Notes under the pieces: model-generated
The model's input: the letters and a program-made list of their open reading frames with translations, nothing else
Told to the model about the DNA's origin: nothing
Databases searched by the model: none
Shown here: positions 33,951-45,058 of the stretch, in pieces
Numbering within the stretch: the stretch's first letter is position 1
Layout: each line of letters begins with the position of its first letter
Source of the DNA: Gnetum montanum
Lineage: Eukaryota; Streptophyta; Gnetopsida; Gnetales; Gnetaceae
Assembly (NCBI GenBank): GCA_015680685.1
Contig: MNCI01009376.1
Coordinates: 357,477-421,476, forward strand
DNA length: 64,000 bases
Reading direction: 5' to 3'
Made by a program: the position numbers and the translations under genes

Positions 33951-34559
33951 CTTCATATATTTATAAAAGACCAATAAGAACTGCAGTAGGAGAAAAGAGA
34001 AAGTACCAACTTAAGTTAATTAACGATTAATAAATTGAATGCTCACTTTTTATGATTTTTTAATTGATAGGTTCACCAAAACTGTGTTATCTCTAGCTTA
34101 ACACATACTACTCTCTAACCCTAAACCAATTTTGTAAGATATGGTGTTTCTTGGGTTACGTGTAATTTAAAATTTAAAAAGTATTTTTTTTTTAATTTTT
34201 AATTTTCTTTCATAAAAAAATTGGAACCAAGAGGTTGCCAGTTCAACCTTGACCTCCAAAATTTTGTATTCTTAAGAAAAAAAACCTTTTTGTAGGGCCT
34301 ATCGACCCTGCTGTTGGCCGCGACAAAACCTACCATGTCGGTCCATAGTAGAACTATCATGCCAATGTGCATCAAGTGCACAACTAGCAAGCACCATAGG
34401 CCATGGCACTCCAAAGGATGTAGCTACCAAAAAGGGTTGTTGCTGCCAACCTACTATTATTGCCTTCTGAACTGCCCCCCATTACCTACCATTACTACAC
34501 TACTCATTACCTATCCATTACCTTCTATCATGTCTACTGCCTACCTAACAATGGTCCCG
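33951..34559. other. Unassigned leader sequence of element H
   Basis: No gene is seen. At 34094-34118 a 25-bp segment is identical to 29699-29723. After about 34.26 kb the GC content rises abruptly towards the minisatellite. Confidence 0.35.
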
Positions 34560-35125
34560 CTCATAAAAATCTATCATGGACACCACAAATGCTAATGATG
34601 TTGCTCATAATGCCCTATAGTAGGAACCACTGGCACTAATGGCACTACTCATAACAGTTCATTGCAAGCACCAAAGATGCCAGTGGTATCGCTCATAATA
34701 GTCCATCATTTGCACTGAGAGTGTCATTCATAATGGCCCATTGTGGACACCATGGATGTTGGTAGCATCATTCATAAGAGTCCATCCTGGGTACCACAGA
34801 TGTTGATGACATTGTTCATAACAATCCATCATGAACATTACAGGCACTAATGATGTCATTCATAACATCCTATCCCAAGCATCATAGGAATTGATAATGT
34901 TGCTCATAATAGCCCCTTGCAAGCACTACCAGTGTTATCCATAATGGCCCATCATGGGCACCATGGGTGCCATCAACACCATTCATAACAATCCATCATG
35001 AGCACTGCGAACGCTACAAGATCATTCATAATGGTCCATCACGGGCACCATTAGTGCCATCCATATTGGCCCATTGCAAGCATCGTGGGCATCAACAACG
35101 CTATCTATAATGGCCCATCTCAAGC
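34560..35125 (+). repeat. Minisatellite, about 44-bp unit, about 14 copies
   Basis: Each unit starts (C/T)TCATAA followed by a CCATC segment, a GCACCA-type segment and a GCCA..A end, for example CTCATAATAGTCCATCAT. Most units are 43-44 bp; three or four are about 35-36 bp, lacking about 9 bp near the end. It lies in an island of higher GC inside the leader of element H. Confidence 0.8.
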
Positions 35126-36134
35126 ACCCACAGGCACATACAGGGCTACTAATAATGACCTGTCCAGCATTGCCTACCACATTGAATACCCTCTGTAAAC
35201 CATGTTCGACATCGCCTACTACGTTGGCCCTTGCAAGGGTTGCACAACCCCTAGCATGAGTTGCACAAGCTACTCTAGGATGACGCAAGCCCTAGTTGAG
35301 GTCACGTAAATCTGGTTCTGAGGCCAGCAGGCCTATATGGGAGCCATGCAAACCCTTTTGAGGGCCATGCAAGTCCTACATGGGCCTTGCCAACTTGCAC
35401 AAGCCTCCTTCCAAGTTGTTATGCTAGGAGGACTATCAGATGCCGCCACCATACCATCACACCACCATCGTGGCCATCGCACCACCACCATTAACATCCA
35501 TCATCATTTCCACCCTACCTTGTCTCTCTACATTGACTCCATCGCCAGCATGCCACTATGGCCATTGCTACCATCATCCCTACTACTACGTAATAGGAAA
35601 ACTCTCCATCAATAGACAGAAAATTTAAAATTCCCATCAAATGACAAAAATTTTGAAATGCCCATCACTTGATAGAAAGTTCAAAATTCCCATCATCAAG
35701 CCAATAATTTAAATTGAAAACACATGAGAATAAATTTCAAAAGTGGTATTAAGCACATTGATAGTAATAAGGATAAGAATCCCATAATTAAGTGCACTTT
35801 TCTTAGAGTATAACTAGGATGGATGACCTCTTGGGAAGTCTCGAGATTCATGTAAACTTTTGAAAACTTAAAATGGCCATAATTTTTGAATTCAAAGTCC
35901 ATTTTCAATTAAACAAAAATATTTGAACCTTTCAAACATAATGGAATGGTCAAATTTAGCTTTTGGATTGTAAAAACTTAACTTTTTAATCCATTATTTA
36001 AGGTCCCAAAACAATTAGGATTCAATGCTTGCGAAGAAATCCATGACAGTTTCAACCTCATTTGCAACTGATTAACTATTTTGAGACCCATAAAAAGGGC
36101 CATAGAAAGCAAAGATTGCCAACATACCTGATTT
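35126..36134. other. GC-rich flank and AT-rich leader before gag of H
   Basis: The first 500 bp continue the GC-rich island with repeated 'ttgcac', 'gccatgcaa' and 'accaccat' phrases. A direct trio of 'aaattcccatca' phrases occurs at 35.63-35.70 kb. No gene is recognised. Confidence 0.35.
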
Positions 36135-37110
36135 CTTCAACTTACTGATGTCTGAAACCCAAAGAATACATTGGAGAGTGATGGAGACCCAAGTTAATGA
36201 TTGGATGAATGCCCTTGAGAATCAAATGAATGAGATTAGGGATATTCAAGAAGAGCTTCGTCAGTCAAATCAAGGGTTCAAGACAAAGATGCAAAATATG
36301 TTTGAGGAAATTAGGAAATTGTCCTAGAGTTCATAGGATAAATGGTTGACATGCAAGGAAAGATGGATCCCTTTGCAAACTCCATTAAGCAATTAATTGA
36401 CCACCTCATCCAACCTTCCAATCCTAGCCATGTTCAACTTAGGGATCAATACTAGGATCAATCTCCATCTAGGGATCAGCATCAAAACCAACCCCCACCT
36501 ATTGGTCACAAATATACTGATATTCCTTCTTCAAGCCATAGGGTAGGAACCAAAGATGAGGGATGTGGGAACTAGCTTAATCCACCTAGAGAATCATTAA
36601 CTCAAGTTCATGCCAAGAAGGAAAAATTAGACCATTAAGATAGAGCCCATAGATCTACTGCCAAGGAAAAATATTAGCTTGATACAATGAAAAACTACTT
36701 TAATCTGTTGAATCTGTTAAGTCAAGAACAACTAGAAGTTGTCTCCCTATATTTAAGAGGTCTTGTGACAACATGGTGGAATGGAATAAGATCTCGAGGT
36801 TTGATTAAAAATTGGCTTAATTTTTGTTGAGATTTTAAGGAAAAAATTATACCAGATTCTTTCCTCAAAGAACACAAGATGAGATTTGATTCCCTAAGAT
36901 TAGGAAGGCAATCTATACAAGATTATTATAAGGAATTATATGATCTCTCTCAGTATGTAAGCCACCAGGATGAGAGAGAATTAGCTTCAAAGTTCATTAA
37001 TGAATTACATGCATAATTACATCCCTAGACATAAGCACATAATCCTCAAATAGTTGATGAAGCCTACCAAATTGCTAAAGATTATGAAGAATCAAATCAA
37101 GTATGAACAA
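36135..37110 (+). pseudogene. Gag of gypsy element H
   Basis: The plus strand starts MSETQRIHWRVMETQVNDWM, with a coiled-coil-like stretch (NEIRDIQEELRQSNQGFK). After a degraded middle the retrotransposon-gag core appears: YFNLLNLLSQEQLEVVSLYL, TTWWNGIRSRG, FKEKIIPDSFLKEHKMRFDS and SIQDYYKELYDLSQYV (about 36.69-36.97 kb). Downstream DEDHFKQDC (about 37.22 kb) is the end of a zinc knuckle whose first cysteines are lost in a T-run. Gag forms the particle. Several stops and frameshifts make it non-functional. Confidence 0.78.
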
Positions 37111-37379
37111 CCCTTCGGTAAGCAACCCTTTGACAAACTACCCTTCCACAAGCAACAATAGAAGAAACACCAACCAAAAAAGTTTGATCAGGGATGGGAA
37201 TTTTTTTTTTTTTATGATGAAGATCATTTCAAACAAGATTGTCCAAAATTACGACCAAAGGTGCAAAGGACCAATCAAACCAAGAATCAAAAACCCAACC
37301 CAAACATGAACAAAGTAAAAATCCAAACCACCTCCATAGCCATAAAGAAGATTTATGCATCAACTAAGTCATGTTTATA

Positions 37380-37910
37380 TAAATTTCAATTTTCTTTATT
37401 AATTTTTGAAGGTTTAATTAAACGTAAATAAATTAAATTTTTGATTGATAATGGTGCTAGTGATAACTTTATTTCTTCAAAGTTAATTAATTTGTTAAAA
37501 TTAAGTTTACCTTCCAAGAAAATTATTAAGATAGAACTTGCAAATGGAACAACCATCAGCAAGCATACTAGGTACAAAGAAATTACCTTTACCTTGTAAG
37601 AAATGTCTTTCATTGATGAATTCTTTGAATTTGAACTAGGTTATGTTAATGCAATTTTAGGAATGTCTCTCCTACAAAAATTTGATATTATTGTCCACTT
37701 TGAAACTAGTGTTTTAAAAGTTCCAACCACTAATGGAGTCACAATTCTAAGGAGGGTAGGAATAGCAAAGAAAATTAACATGATAACCATTCAACAAGTC
37801 AAAAGATTAGTCAAAATGGATTCTATGATGTTGGTTGTCAAAGTAACCAAACCTCAAAAATCTTTAGGTATTAAGATTCCAAAAAACTTGAGGAGTATAA
37901 AGATTTAATA
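37380..37910 (+). pseudogene. Aspartic protease region of element H
   Basis: The frame gives KFLIDNGASDNFISSKLINL, the gypsy protease active site with the Asp kept but the usual Ser/Thr changed to Asn. LANGTTISKHTRYKEI, then FELGYVNAILGMSLLQKFD and VHFETSVLKV follow, as in the family. It sits between gag and RT as expected. Stops precede the RT. Confidence 0.72.
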
Positions 37911-37959
37911 TTTGGTGAAACTAGAGGCCTCCAAAAAGAGCTGTTAAACCTGTTATTGA

Positions 37960-38780
37960 TATTTTTCTATGTACACAACCTTTTTTAAAATCCCCTTATA
38001 TATTTTCCACTTCTAAATTAAGAGAATTGAAAGTATAATTAGATCAATTATTAGAAGAAGGGAAAATATGTCCTAGCATATCACCTTGGGATGCACTAGT
38101 CTTATTCGTTAAAAAGAAAGATGATATGTTAAGATTATGCATCGATTATAGGGCATTGAATAAAGTGATAATTAAAAATACTTATCCTTTGCCTATAATC
38201 AATGATTTGTTTGACCAACTTACAGGCGTATGTTATTTTTCAAAGATTGATTTAAAATCAATTTATCATCAAATAAGGATTAAGGAGAAAGATATTGAGA
38301 AAACTTCTTTTTGAACCAGGTATGAATTATACGAATTTGTTGTGATGTCATTTGGATTAACTAATGCACTTGTAACATTCATGGCATTAATGAATAATAT
38401 TTTTCTTAAATATCTTGATCAGTTTTTTATAGTATTTATAAATTATATACTTGTTTATTCTAAGTTAAGAGAAAAACATGTCAAACATTTGAATTACAAT
38501 GGAAATTATTAAAGAACATCAATTGAAAGCTAAATTAAGTAAATGTGAACTCTTTAAAGAAGAAGTCTCCTACTTAGGCCATATAGTTTCTAAGAAAAGA
38601 TTACAAGTAGATCCAGCAAAAGTTAGTGCAATTTAGGATTGGCCTGAATTAAAAGATGCTATAGTAGTTCACAGTTTCTTGGGTTTAGCAGGTTTTCATC
38701 AATGTTTCATTAAAGATTATTCTACCTTGATATCCCCATTGATTGACCTTTTGTAAGAAAAACATGTGTTTAAGTTTAAT
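37960..38780 (+). pseudogene. Reverse transcriptase of element H, catalytic motif lost
   Basis: RT blocks in order are [90 protein letters not shown] and [16 protein letters not shown]. The catalytic FIDDIL is replaced by FINYIL at about 38.44 kb, so both metal-binding Asp are gone. SYLGHIVS-like and GLAGFHQCFIKDYS segments follow. Frameshifts near 38.50 and 38.80 kb add to the damage. The layout is that of a gypsy pol. Confidence 0.82.
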
Positions 38781-38799
38781 GAAAATATAGGGAAGCTTT

Positions 38800-39240
38800 G
38801 CTCAAATTAAAGATGCTACTCAAAACAACACCTATTCTAAGAATTTTACATGAGGAATTATCATTTGAAATATCTACAGATGCTTTTGGAATAGGAATTA
38901 GTGTAGTTCTTTCATAAGAAGATAAAGTGGTATGTTATGAATCTCATAAATTATGAGAAGTTGAGGTAAATTACTCAACCCATGATTTAGAATTATTGGC
39001 AATTGATCATGCTTTAAAAGTTTCGAAACATTATTCTTATGGAAAAAGGTTTACACTAAAAATAGATCATAAAAGTTTAGAATATTTGTAGAGACAACTT
39101 ATTTTGAATACTTGACAATGACAATGGATAGAATTATTGGCTAAATATGATTTTGAAATCAAATATATTCTCAAAAATCAAAATGTAGTAGCTGATGCCC
39201 TTATTCAAATATGGAACTTGATGATATGTGTGGTAACAAA
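38800..39240 (+). pseudogene. RNase H region of element H
   Basis: ISTDAFGIGISVVLS (RNase H first Asp), then VNYSTHDLELLAIDHALK (Glu and Asp), TLKIDHKSLEYL, WIELLAKYDFEIKYI and NVVADALIQI match the gypsy RNase H. It degrades the RNA template in active elements; stops here prevent it. Confidence 0.8.
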
Positions 39241-39339
39241 CAATGGAAGAAGAAATTAAGAAAAAAATAAAATAATATCATTATTTTAAGAATATTTTAA
39301 CCAATATTTCCTCTTAGCCTCAATATCAACTTGCCTTTA

Positions 39340-40430
39340 ATGGTTTATTGATGAAAGAACAAATAGTATGTATACTAGAAGGAAACTGGAGACTTAAGTT
39401 GTTGTGTGAAGCACATGAAGTGCCATATGCAAGACACCCATGTTATATTAAGACTTATATGATGATACACAAATCTTATGTTTGGCCTGGAATAAAGAAT
39501 GATGTGTTCTCGTCATTAAAAATTGTCCAACATGCCAAAGAATAAAAGTTAAATAGAGGAAACCTAGTGGGCTATTACAACCTTTGGAAGTCCCAACCTC
39601 GAAATGGAAAGACATTACCCTAGATTTCATTATGGGATTGCCATCCAAAAAAGGAAATGACTCAATCTTAGTAGTGGTTGATCATTTATTAAAGATGGCA
39701 TATTTTATAGCTTTAAAATCTACAAACATAGCTAAAGAAGTAACCCAAAAATTCATACGAGAAGTATTTTGGTTACATGGATGTTCAAAATGTATCACCT
39801 CAAATCAAGATCCCAAGTTCATATTTGAATTCTGGCAAAATTTCCTCAAAGAACTTGGAACTTAATTAAAATTTAGTATGGTTTATCACCTTATCACCCA
39901 AAGATGAATGTGAAAACTAAATGTGTGAATAGAATATTAGAAGATATTCTATGAAGCTATGTTAAAAGTATATCAAAATCATCGGAGAATTACTTACACC
40001 TAGTAGAATTCACCTATAACAACAAGTGTCAAGGTTCCATACATTAAACATCATTCAAAGTAGTATATGGACATAACTATCGTACATCGCTAACTTGGGC
40101 AAATCCAACTTTAAGAACAAAATGGAAGGGAGAAGAAATGAAGATAATGGAAATTATTGTTATAAGAGTTCAACAAAATTTACAAGTTGTCCAAGATGAA
40201 TATAAGGGTTATGCAAATCAACATCAACTTATGAAAGAATTCCAAGTGAAAGTTCAAGTACTACTAAGAGTAAAACCCACCAGAAGTTCTCTTAAACTTG
40301 GAAAATATACAAAATTAGCATCTAGATGTTGTGGACCCTTTGAAATTTTTGAAAGAATTAGTAAAGTGGCACATTGATTAAATCTTTCAATAACTTTAAG
40401 AATTCACCCAACTTTTCATGTAAGTTTATT
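39340..40430 (+). pseudogene. Integrase of element H
   Basis: HHCC-zone traces (AHEVPYARHP, SYVWPGIKNDV) lead into the core: VPTSKWKDITLDFIMGLP, DSILVVVDHLLKMAYFI, FIREVFWLHG, CITSNQDPKFIFEFWQ and FLKELGT. DFIMGLP and SNQDPKF correspond to the two catalytic Asp zones; the Glu region after 39.87 kb is decayed. The C-terminal FQVKVQVLLRVKPTRSSLK, KLASRCCGPFEIFERI and HPTFHVSLLKKFH follow the gypsy GPY/F pattern. Many lesions are present. Confidence 0.8.
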
Positions 40431-40700
40431 AAAGAAATTTCATGCAAATGATGTGCCATATGTGCTAGATTGGAATACTTTATCATTAAGATCCAGTGCT
40501 AGCTTTGAAGTTAAACCCATTGCAATTAACAACCATCAAACTAAGAAGCTACAAAATAAGACTATCAGTGAGGTTCTTGTTCAATGGTCAAATTGTAACC
40601 AACAAACTTAGGAGAACAAGAAGTTTATTCTTAACACTTACCCCCAACCTTTTGATCCTTGTGATATTGAACAAAAAATTATATTTATTATTGATGTAAT
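40431..40700 (+). pseudogene. C-terminal chromodomain-like tail of element H
   Basis: In shifting frames, FEVKPIAINN, KLQNKTISEVLVQWS and ENKKFIL resemble the end of chromoviral integrases (QLRNRTI.EVLVQWKG..ATWE). This would place H among chromodomain gypsy elements, which target heterochromatin. The similarity is short. Confidence 0.5.
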
Positions 40701-40855
40701 AAATTATGTTTTATAAATATTGGTCTTTTTTTATATAAATGATAATGAGGGTAATAAAGAAGTTAAAGTTGAGGAGCATAACGATGAAGCAACAACTATA
40801 CTAGTAGACATAGACAAAGTGCTCAAGGATGAGCTGGATGCTTAAGCGGGTAGAT

Positions 40856-41368
40856 TGTAATGTCCTATCCCTTATTAATGGTGGAAATGTATTGTAAAAA
40901 TGTAATTAACCTTTAAATAAATGGATTCCTTGTTATGAAGAGTTACGATTATTCATGTATCCCTTGGGAATGGGTTTGACGTGTGCCATTTAAGGTTGAG
41001 TTTAGAGGTCAAGCTGAGCATGGAGTTGTGGAGCCTAAAAGGGCAAGTGACAAGAGCTAAATGAAGTAGGACAATAAGGGACTAATCACCCCTTCAATTG
41101 GATAGCCTAACCATGGTGGTAGTGATAGATTTCCTCTAAGGCCTAAGTGGCATGGGAAGATAACCCAAAGGGTTTTAAATTAAACCACTCTTATTAATAA
41201 AAAAAATTTTATTTCTATTTTCATTCCTATTCCATGTTCCAATTATTTATTTACTAGTTCCTCATTATTCAAACTATTTTATGATATTTCTAAGATATTA
41301 CTTACCAATGAAATGAATGAAGTAATGAACAATCATGTTTTTATTACATCCAATAGCAAGATGTCACA
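40856..41368 (+). repeat. 3' LTR of element H (513 bp)
   Basis: It starts TGTAATGTCC and ends AAGATGTCACA; these ends are near inverted repeats, TG..CA. It aligns with 30965-31382 from 40933 onward. A short purine stretch (GCGGGTAGA) precedes it. Confidence 0.8.
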
Positions 41369-43198
41369 TAGGCAATCCAAAATTTTAATAAAAACATATT
41401 GTGATGGAAGATTAGCAACTAGTAACTCATATACATCATTAAGAAAAAAAATTAGTCAACTTAGTTACATCAAAATAACTAGAAAAAATTATCCAAAAAA
41501 TTTCTTACTAGTTTGTAAATTAGCATTTTGAGGATCAATAGAAATTTTCATATCAATAGAATATGCAAAAGTATCAGCATTAGTTGAAGAACTTGGAAGT
41601 AAACTATTATCACCAAAAGGGTAATTCTAGAGGAATTAGATTCGCTCAAGAAAAATTAAAAAAAAAAAGACAAATTAAATCTGCTAGAAAAACATTACAT
41701 TTTCTAGAGAAAAATTAAAGAGAAAAAAATTAAATTCACTACCATATCTAAGTTATACCAATATTATTTAGCTACATATGACTATAAGTACTATGGTAGT
41801 GCATATTATTTTTATTGATGACTTGATTAATGAAATGAAATGATATTAAAACTTTATTACATTTGAAGGCTCATAGGATTTATTGAACAGATATTACATT
41901 TTCATGAAAAATAAAGATAAACTCTACAACTTAATCAAGCACCAATGGCACCATAAGAAACAAATCATATAAGCTTTTTATTGTAACATTAAAATGTTGT
42001 CTCAAATGGGTAGTTGCAACATAAGAAAGAAATACATGTAACTCATCTTCAAGGGCTCCTAACCTATACAACATACAAATGCACTCTTCTTAAAGAAGTT
42101 GAATCCATCTTCCACTTTTAATTCTAAGATGATGAGAACTTAAGTTAAGCTTGATGATAGCATTATGATACTTGATTATAATAGCAACTAAAAATAGTAA
42201 GCTTCTATATCTAGTTTATTAGATCTAATATAATGTAAATAAAATTGTCTCTTACCTTCTACATTATCACTATGTTAAAATTTTCTACCTGACTAGTTGG
42301 TGAATATGATTAAGATTTTGTTATGTCCTCCCATGAGATATTCAATTTTCTCAACCATTACATCCTTGAATATACAATCCATAATCTTTTAAATCCTCAA
42401 GAACTACTTTAGAAAACCTTCCTTGCCTTGAGATATGCAAGCTATGAGTGTATGTAATGAATTGGTACAAGGATTCTACTTCTAAAGGAAATAAATCACA
42501 TTCACATAATAACATTGAATAAGGTATTTACTATTGGTTCTAGTATGCACTTTGGTAACTCACATTCCATTCACTCTACTTGTCCAAGATGTGGATTTCA
42601 AGATAGACAAAAAAGTGATTTCAATAAGCCTAAATTCAAAGTGATAGAAGGCCATACTTACACATGGAAATAATGCACATACAAGTGAAAGCATGAAGAC
42701 AAAATTCAAAATTTAAGAAAAGAAGATTAAGTGAAGCTAAAATAGGTCTTTTTATAAAACAAGGACTAAAGGCATGTAATTTATATTTGAAATATTTTTC
42801 CACATAAGACAAGATATTAGATTTTATTATTTTTACATTTATTAAAAGAAGGATGCATATATGTAATTAAAGAATGACCCCAATCTCTCATATCTTTTGA
42901 ATTTTTAGCTCAATTTTCCATAAAATAGGCTTTTCTCATTATATTCCATTATAGCCCCATCATTTGATTATAAATATGTGGGCAAATCATGTTTGTAATT
43001 GAAATAATAGAAGTAAGTGTTGTCATTTAAGTAATTTCACAATTTATCTTATAATTCCACATCCAATTTATCATCTACAATCTCATTCACAATTTCACAT
43101 TTTATCCCATTACAAGTTCATCCATACTCATTTCATCATATTTACTTATTTTCATTAATCAAATAAGTTGAAAAATTACATTTATGGACAATCTTGTG
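41369..43198. other. Unassigned AT-rich region left of element C
   Basis: No coding or LTR homology is recognised. The stretch contains A-rich runs and simple AT-rich sequence only. Confidence 0.4.
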
Positions 43199-43221
43199 TG
43201 ATAAATCATGGTTTTGTAGGC

Positions 43222-43332
43222 TATGATATTAGGCATCTAATATCAAAGTCATAATATTGAATTCCCAATATCAAAGCCCATGATATGATGTCGGATATCT
43301 GATATCACTAACATGTGCAAGGCCTATAAATA
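43222..43332 (+). promoter_or_regulatory. GATATC palindrome cluster and TATA box, LTR C
   Basis: Several GATATC, GATATT and AATATC words lie within 90 bp and are followed by CCTATAAATA at 43323-43332. Confidence 0.6.
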
Positions 43333-44012
43333 CAACACTTAGGTGTACCGTTTGGGAGAGATTCATTCCATACTAGCTAAACTTTGTCAATTTTTTTACT
43401 TGATTTTAGTACTTAGTACTTAGTAGTGTATGCCCACAGTGTGATGTCTTGTAATTGAATAGAGTCTTTATTCAAGTGTGATGTACTTGGACACATTGCA
43501 TGCTTGGAAATAAAGATCTAGATTACTCTACATCATTACAGCATCATGTAGTCTTTATTGTTTTCACTTAGTTTAATGTTTACTATTTTCATTAGTTAAT
43601 GATTCACTTTCAATGCATTTTATAATTACTATTGTTAAGCAGAATGAGGAAAATTAATCTTGACCACTTAAGTATAGCTACTTGGTAACCTAGTAGTACT
43701 ATCACTTAGTACACCTAGTAGTGTGATACTTGATACTCCCAATAGTAGTTACATGAAGTCCAAAGTATGAACAAAAGGTCAAGAGTGGATGCTTATCACA
43801 TAGGTTGGATTAGATTTGTTTATTGGCACTTAGATTTAGAAACTACTACATTTACTTCATGTTAGCTAGGAGCATTATGGCCAATACAACATCATCTATC
43901 ATATACCTCATCATGAGCTAAACCATACACATTGTCTTTACTAAATCACATGAGAAGACAATGATCATGAACTCTAACCAATTACTTGCATAATCACATT
44001 GCCTTATTTATG

Positions 44013-44017
44013 AAATC
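44013..44017. repeat. Probable decayed TSD of element A, left (AAATC)
   Basis: The right flank is GAATT at 60068-60072. The two mismatches are G/A and C/T, consistent with an original GAATC. Confidence 0.4.
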
Positions 44018-44925
44018 TGATGAATCACGATTTGCCAAGCCCTGATATCAGATACTCGATATCAGGTACGCGATATCATAGCCTGGATAACAATATCGAA
44101 TACACAATATCATGATTCCTGTGTTGGCCTATAAATATAGCACTCAAGTGCACAATAAGGGAGTCAGTTGGTAAGTCTCTTGGGTAGAGTCTTTTTGTTA
44201 GTTTTTAGTTAGTTTTCCATTCCTTCCCAAGTGCATGTCCACAATGTGATGATTGTAATTATATGGAACCTTTGTTTGAGTGTGATGTACNGTGTGATGA
44301 TTGTAATTATATGGAACCTTTGTTTGAGTGTGATGTACTTGGACACATACAAAATCGGCAATAAAGATTGAGATTACTCCATCATTGCAGCATTCACTTA
44401 GTTTTTAATTATTTAATTATTAATTATTATTTTTTCATTAATTAATATTTCTTTATCGTTATTTACTCTTCCTATTGTTAATGTGGAATGGGTACATCTT
44501 AATCACAAACATTTAAGTGTAACTACTTGATAACCCAGTAGCGTATCTAGTAGTGCTCAAGTAATATGCACTTGGTAACCCCAGAAGTAGTACACGAGGT
44601 CCAAGATGCATGGGGATGATTAAAGATGGATATTCATCACACTTAGGCTTGCTTAGATTTTATTTTCCATTATCTCTTAGTTTAATTAACATTATTTCTC
44701 ATTGTCCCTAGAAGTAACCTAGTGTTAGAAATCACATCATACACCTCACTCTAGACTAAACCAGACATGACAAAGCAAATACTAGTCCAAGTGGAAAGAT
44801 AGTGAACTATGATCAATGTGTAACTATCTAGGTGCCACAGCTAGTCCATCTTTGGAGTTCGACTGGATCGCGTGTACACACTCGTATTCATGTGGTTGAG
44901 CGTAGGGGTACCTTACTGCTCATCA
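44018..44925 (+). repeat. 5' LTR of element A (908 bp as given)
   Basis: It starts TGATGAATCACG and ends TACTGCTCATCA directly before the PBS. It pairs with 59204-60067. It contains an N at 44291 with a 46-bp duplicated flank; removing that artefact gives about 860 bp, matching the 864-bp partner. The GATATC cluster is at 44043-44113 and TATA at 44128-44137. Confidence 0.88.
44245..44338. other. Single N flanked by identical 46-bp copies (assembly gap)
   Basis: The N at 44291 separates 44245-44290 from an identical copy at 44293-44338. The other LTR of the element has this segment only once. Confidence 0.88.
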
Positions 44926-44926
44926 T

Positions 44927-44944
44927 TGGCACTATTGCTGGGGA
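44927..44944 (+). promoter_or_regulatory. Primer-binding site, tRNA-Asp type (element A)
   Basis: TGGCACTATTGCTGGGGA matches the tRNA-Asp PBS at 14 of 18 positions. All four differences are transitions. Confidence 0.78.
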
Positions 44945-45058
44945 TTATGCTAATTATCTAGATTAGTTATATCATACAAGATTACTGTAATGAAGTATTA
45001 ATGATATATCCTTGAGAAAGGAAATTAATTGCAAATATGTCATACATAATTCACAACA

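Larger units (their letters stand above)
30965..41368 (+). mobile_element. Ty3/gypsy LTR retrotransposon H, with insertions in its leader
   Basis: Two LTR copies (30965-31382 and 40856-41368), a Met-type PBS after the first, and gag, protease, RT, RNase H, integrase and a C-terminal tail in gypsy order (36.1-40.7 kb) define the element. About 4.7 kb between PBS and gag holds a minus-strand spliced gene relic and a minisatellite, so it has probably grown by insertion. No TSD was found. All enzyme domains are broken. Confidence 0.78.
43199..44017 (+). repeat. 5' LTR of element C, first part
   Basis: It starts TGATAAATCATGG, like TGATGAATCACGG of the A LTRs. It carries a GATATC/AATATC cluster (43222-43310), the TATA box CCTATAAATA at 43323, an AATAAAGAT signal (43510) and the family phrases around 'acttggtaacctagtag'. 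It stops at 44017 where element A begins; the last 72 bp are found at 60068-60139. Confidence 0.8.

Noticed and set aside
34560-35125. Possible CRISPR-like or coding repeat
   Set aside because: Units are contiguous and diverged without spacers; all frames contain stops.
35022-35288. Cys/His/Ala-rich minus-strand ORF
   Set aside because: It arises from the GC-rich minisatellite flank and has a competing open frame on the other strand.
37960-40430. Possible endogenous pararetrovirus (caulimovirus) pol
   Set aside because: Integrase, a Met-type PBS and flanking LTRs identify a Ty3/gypsy retrotransposon.
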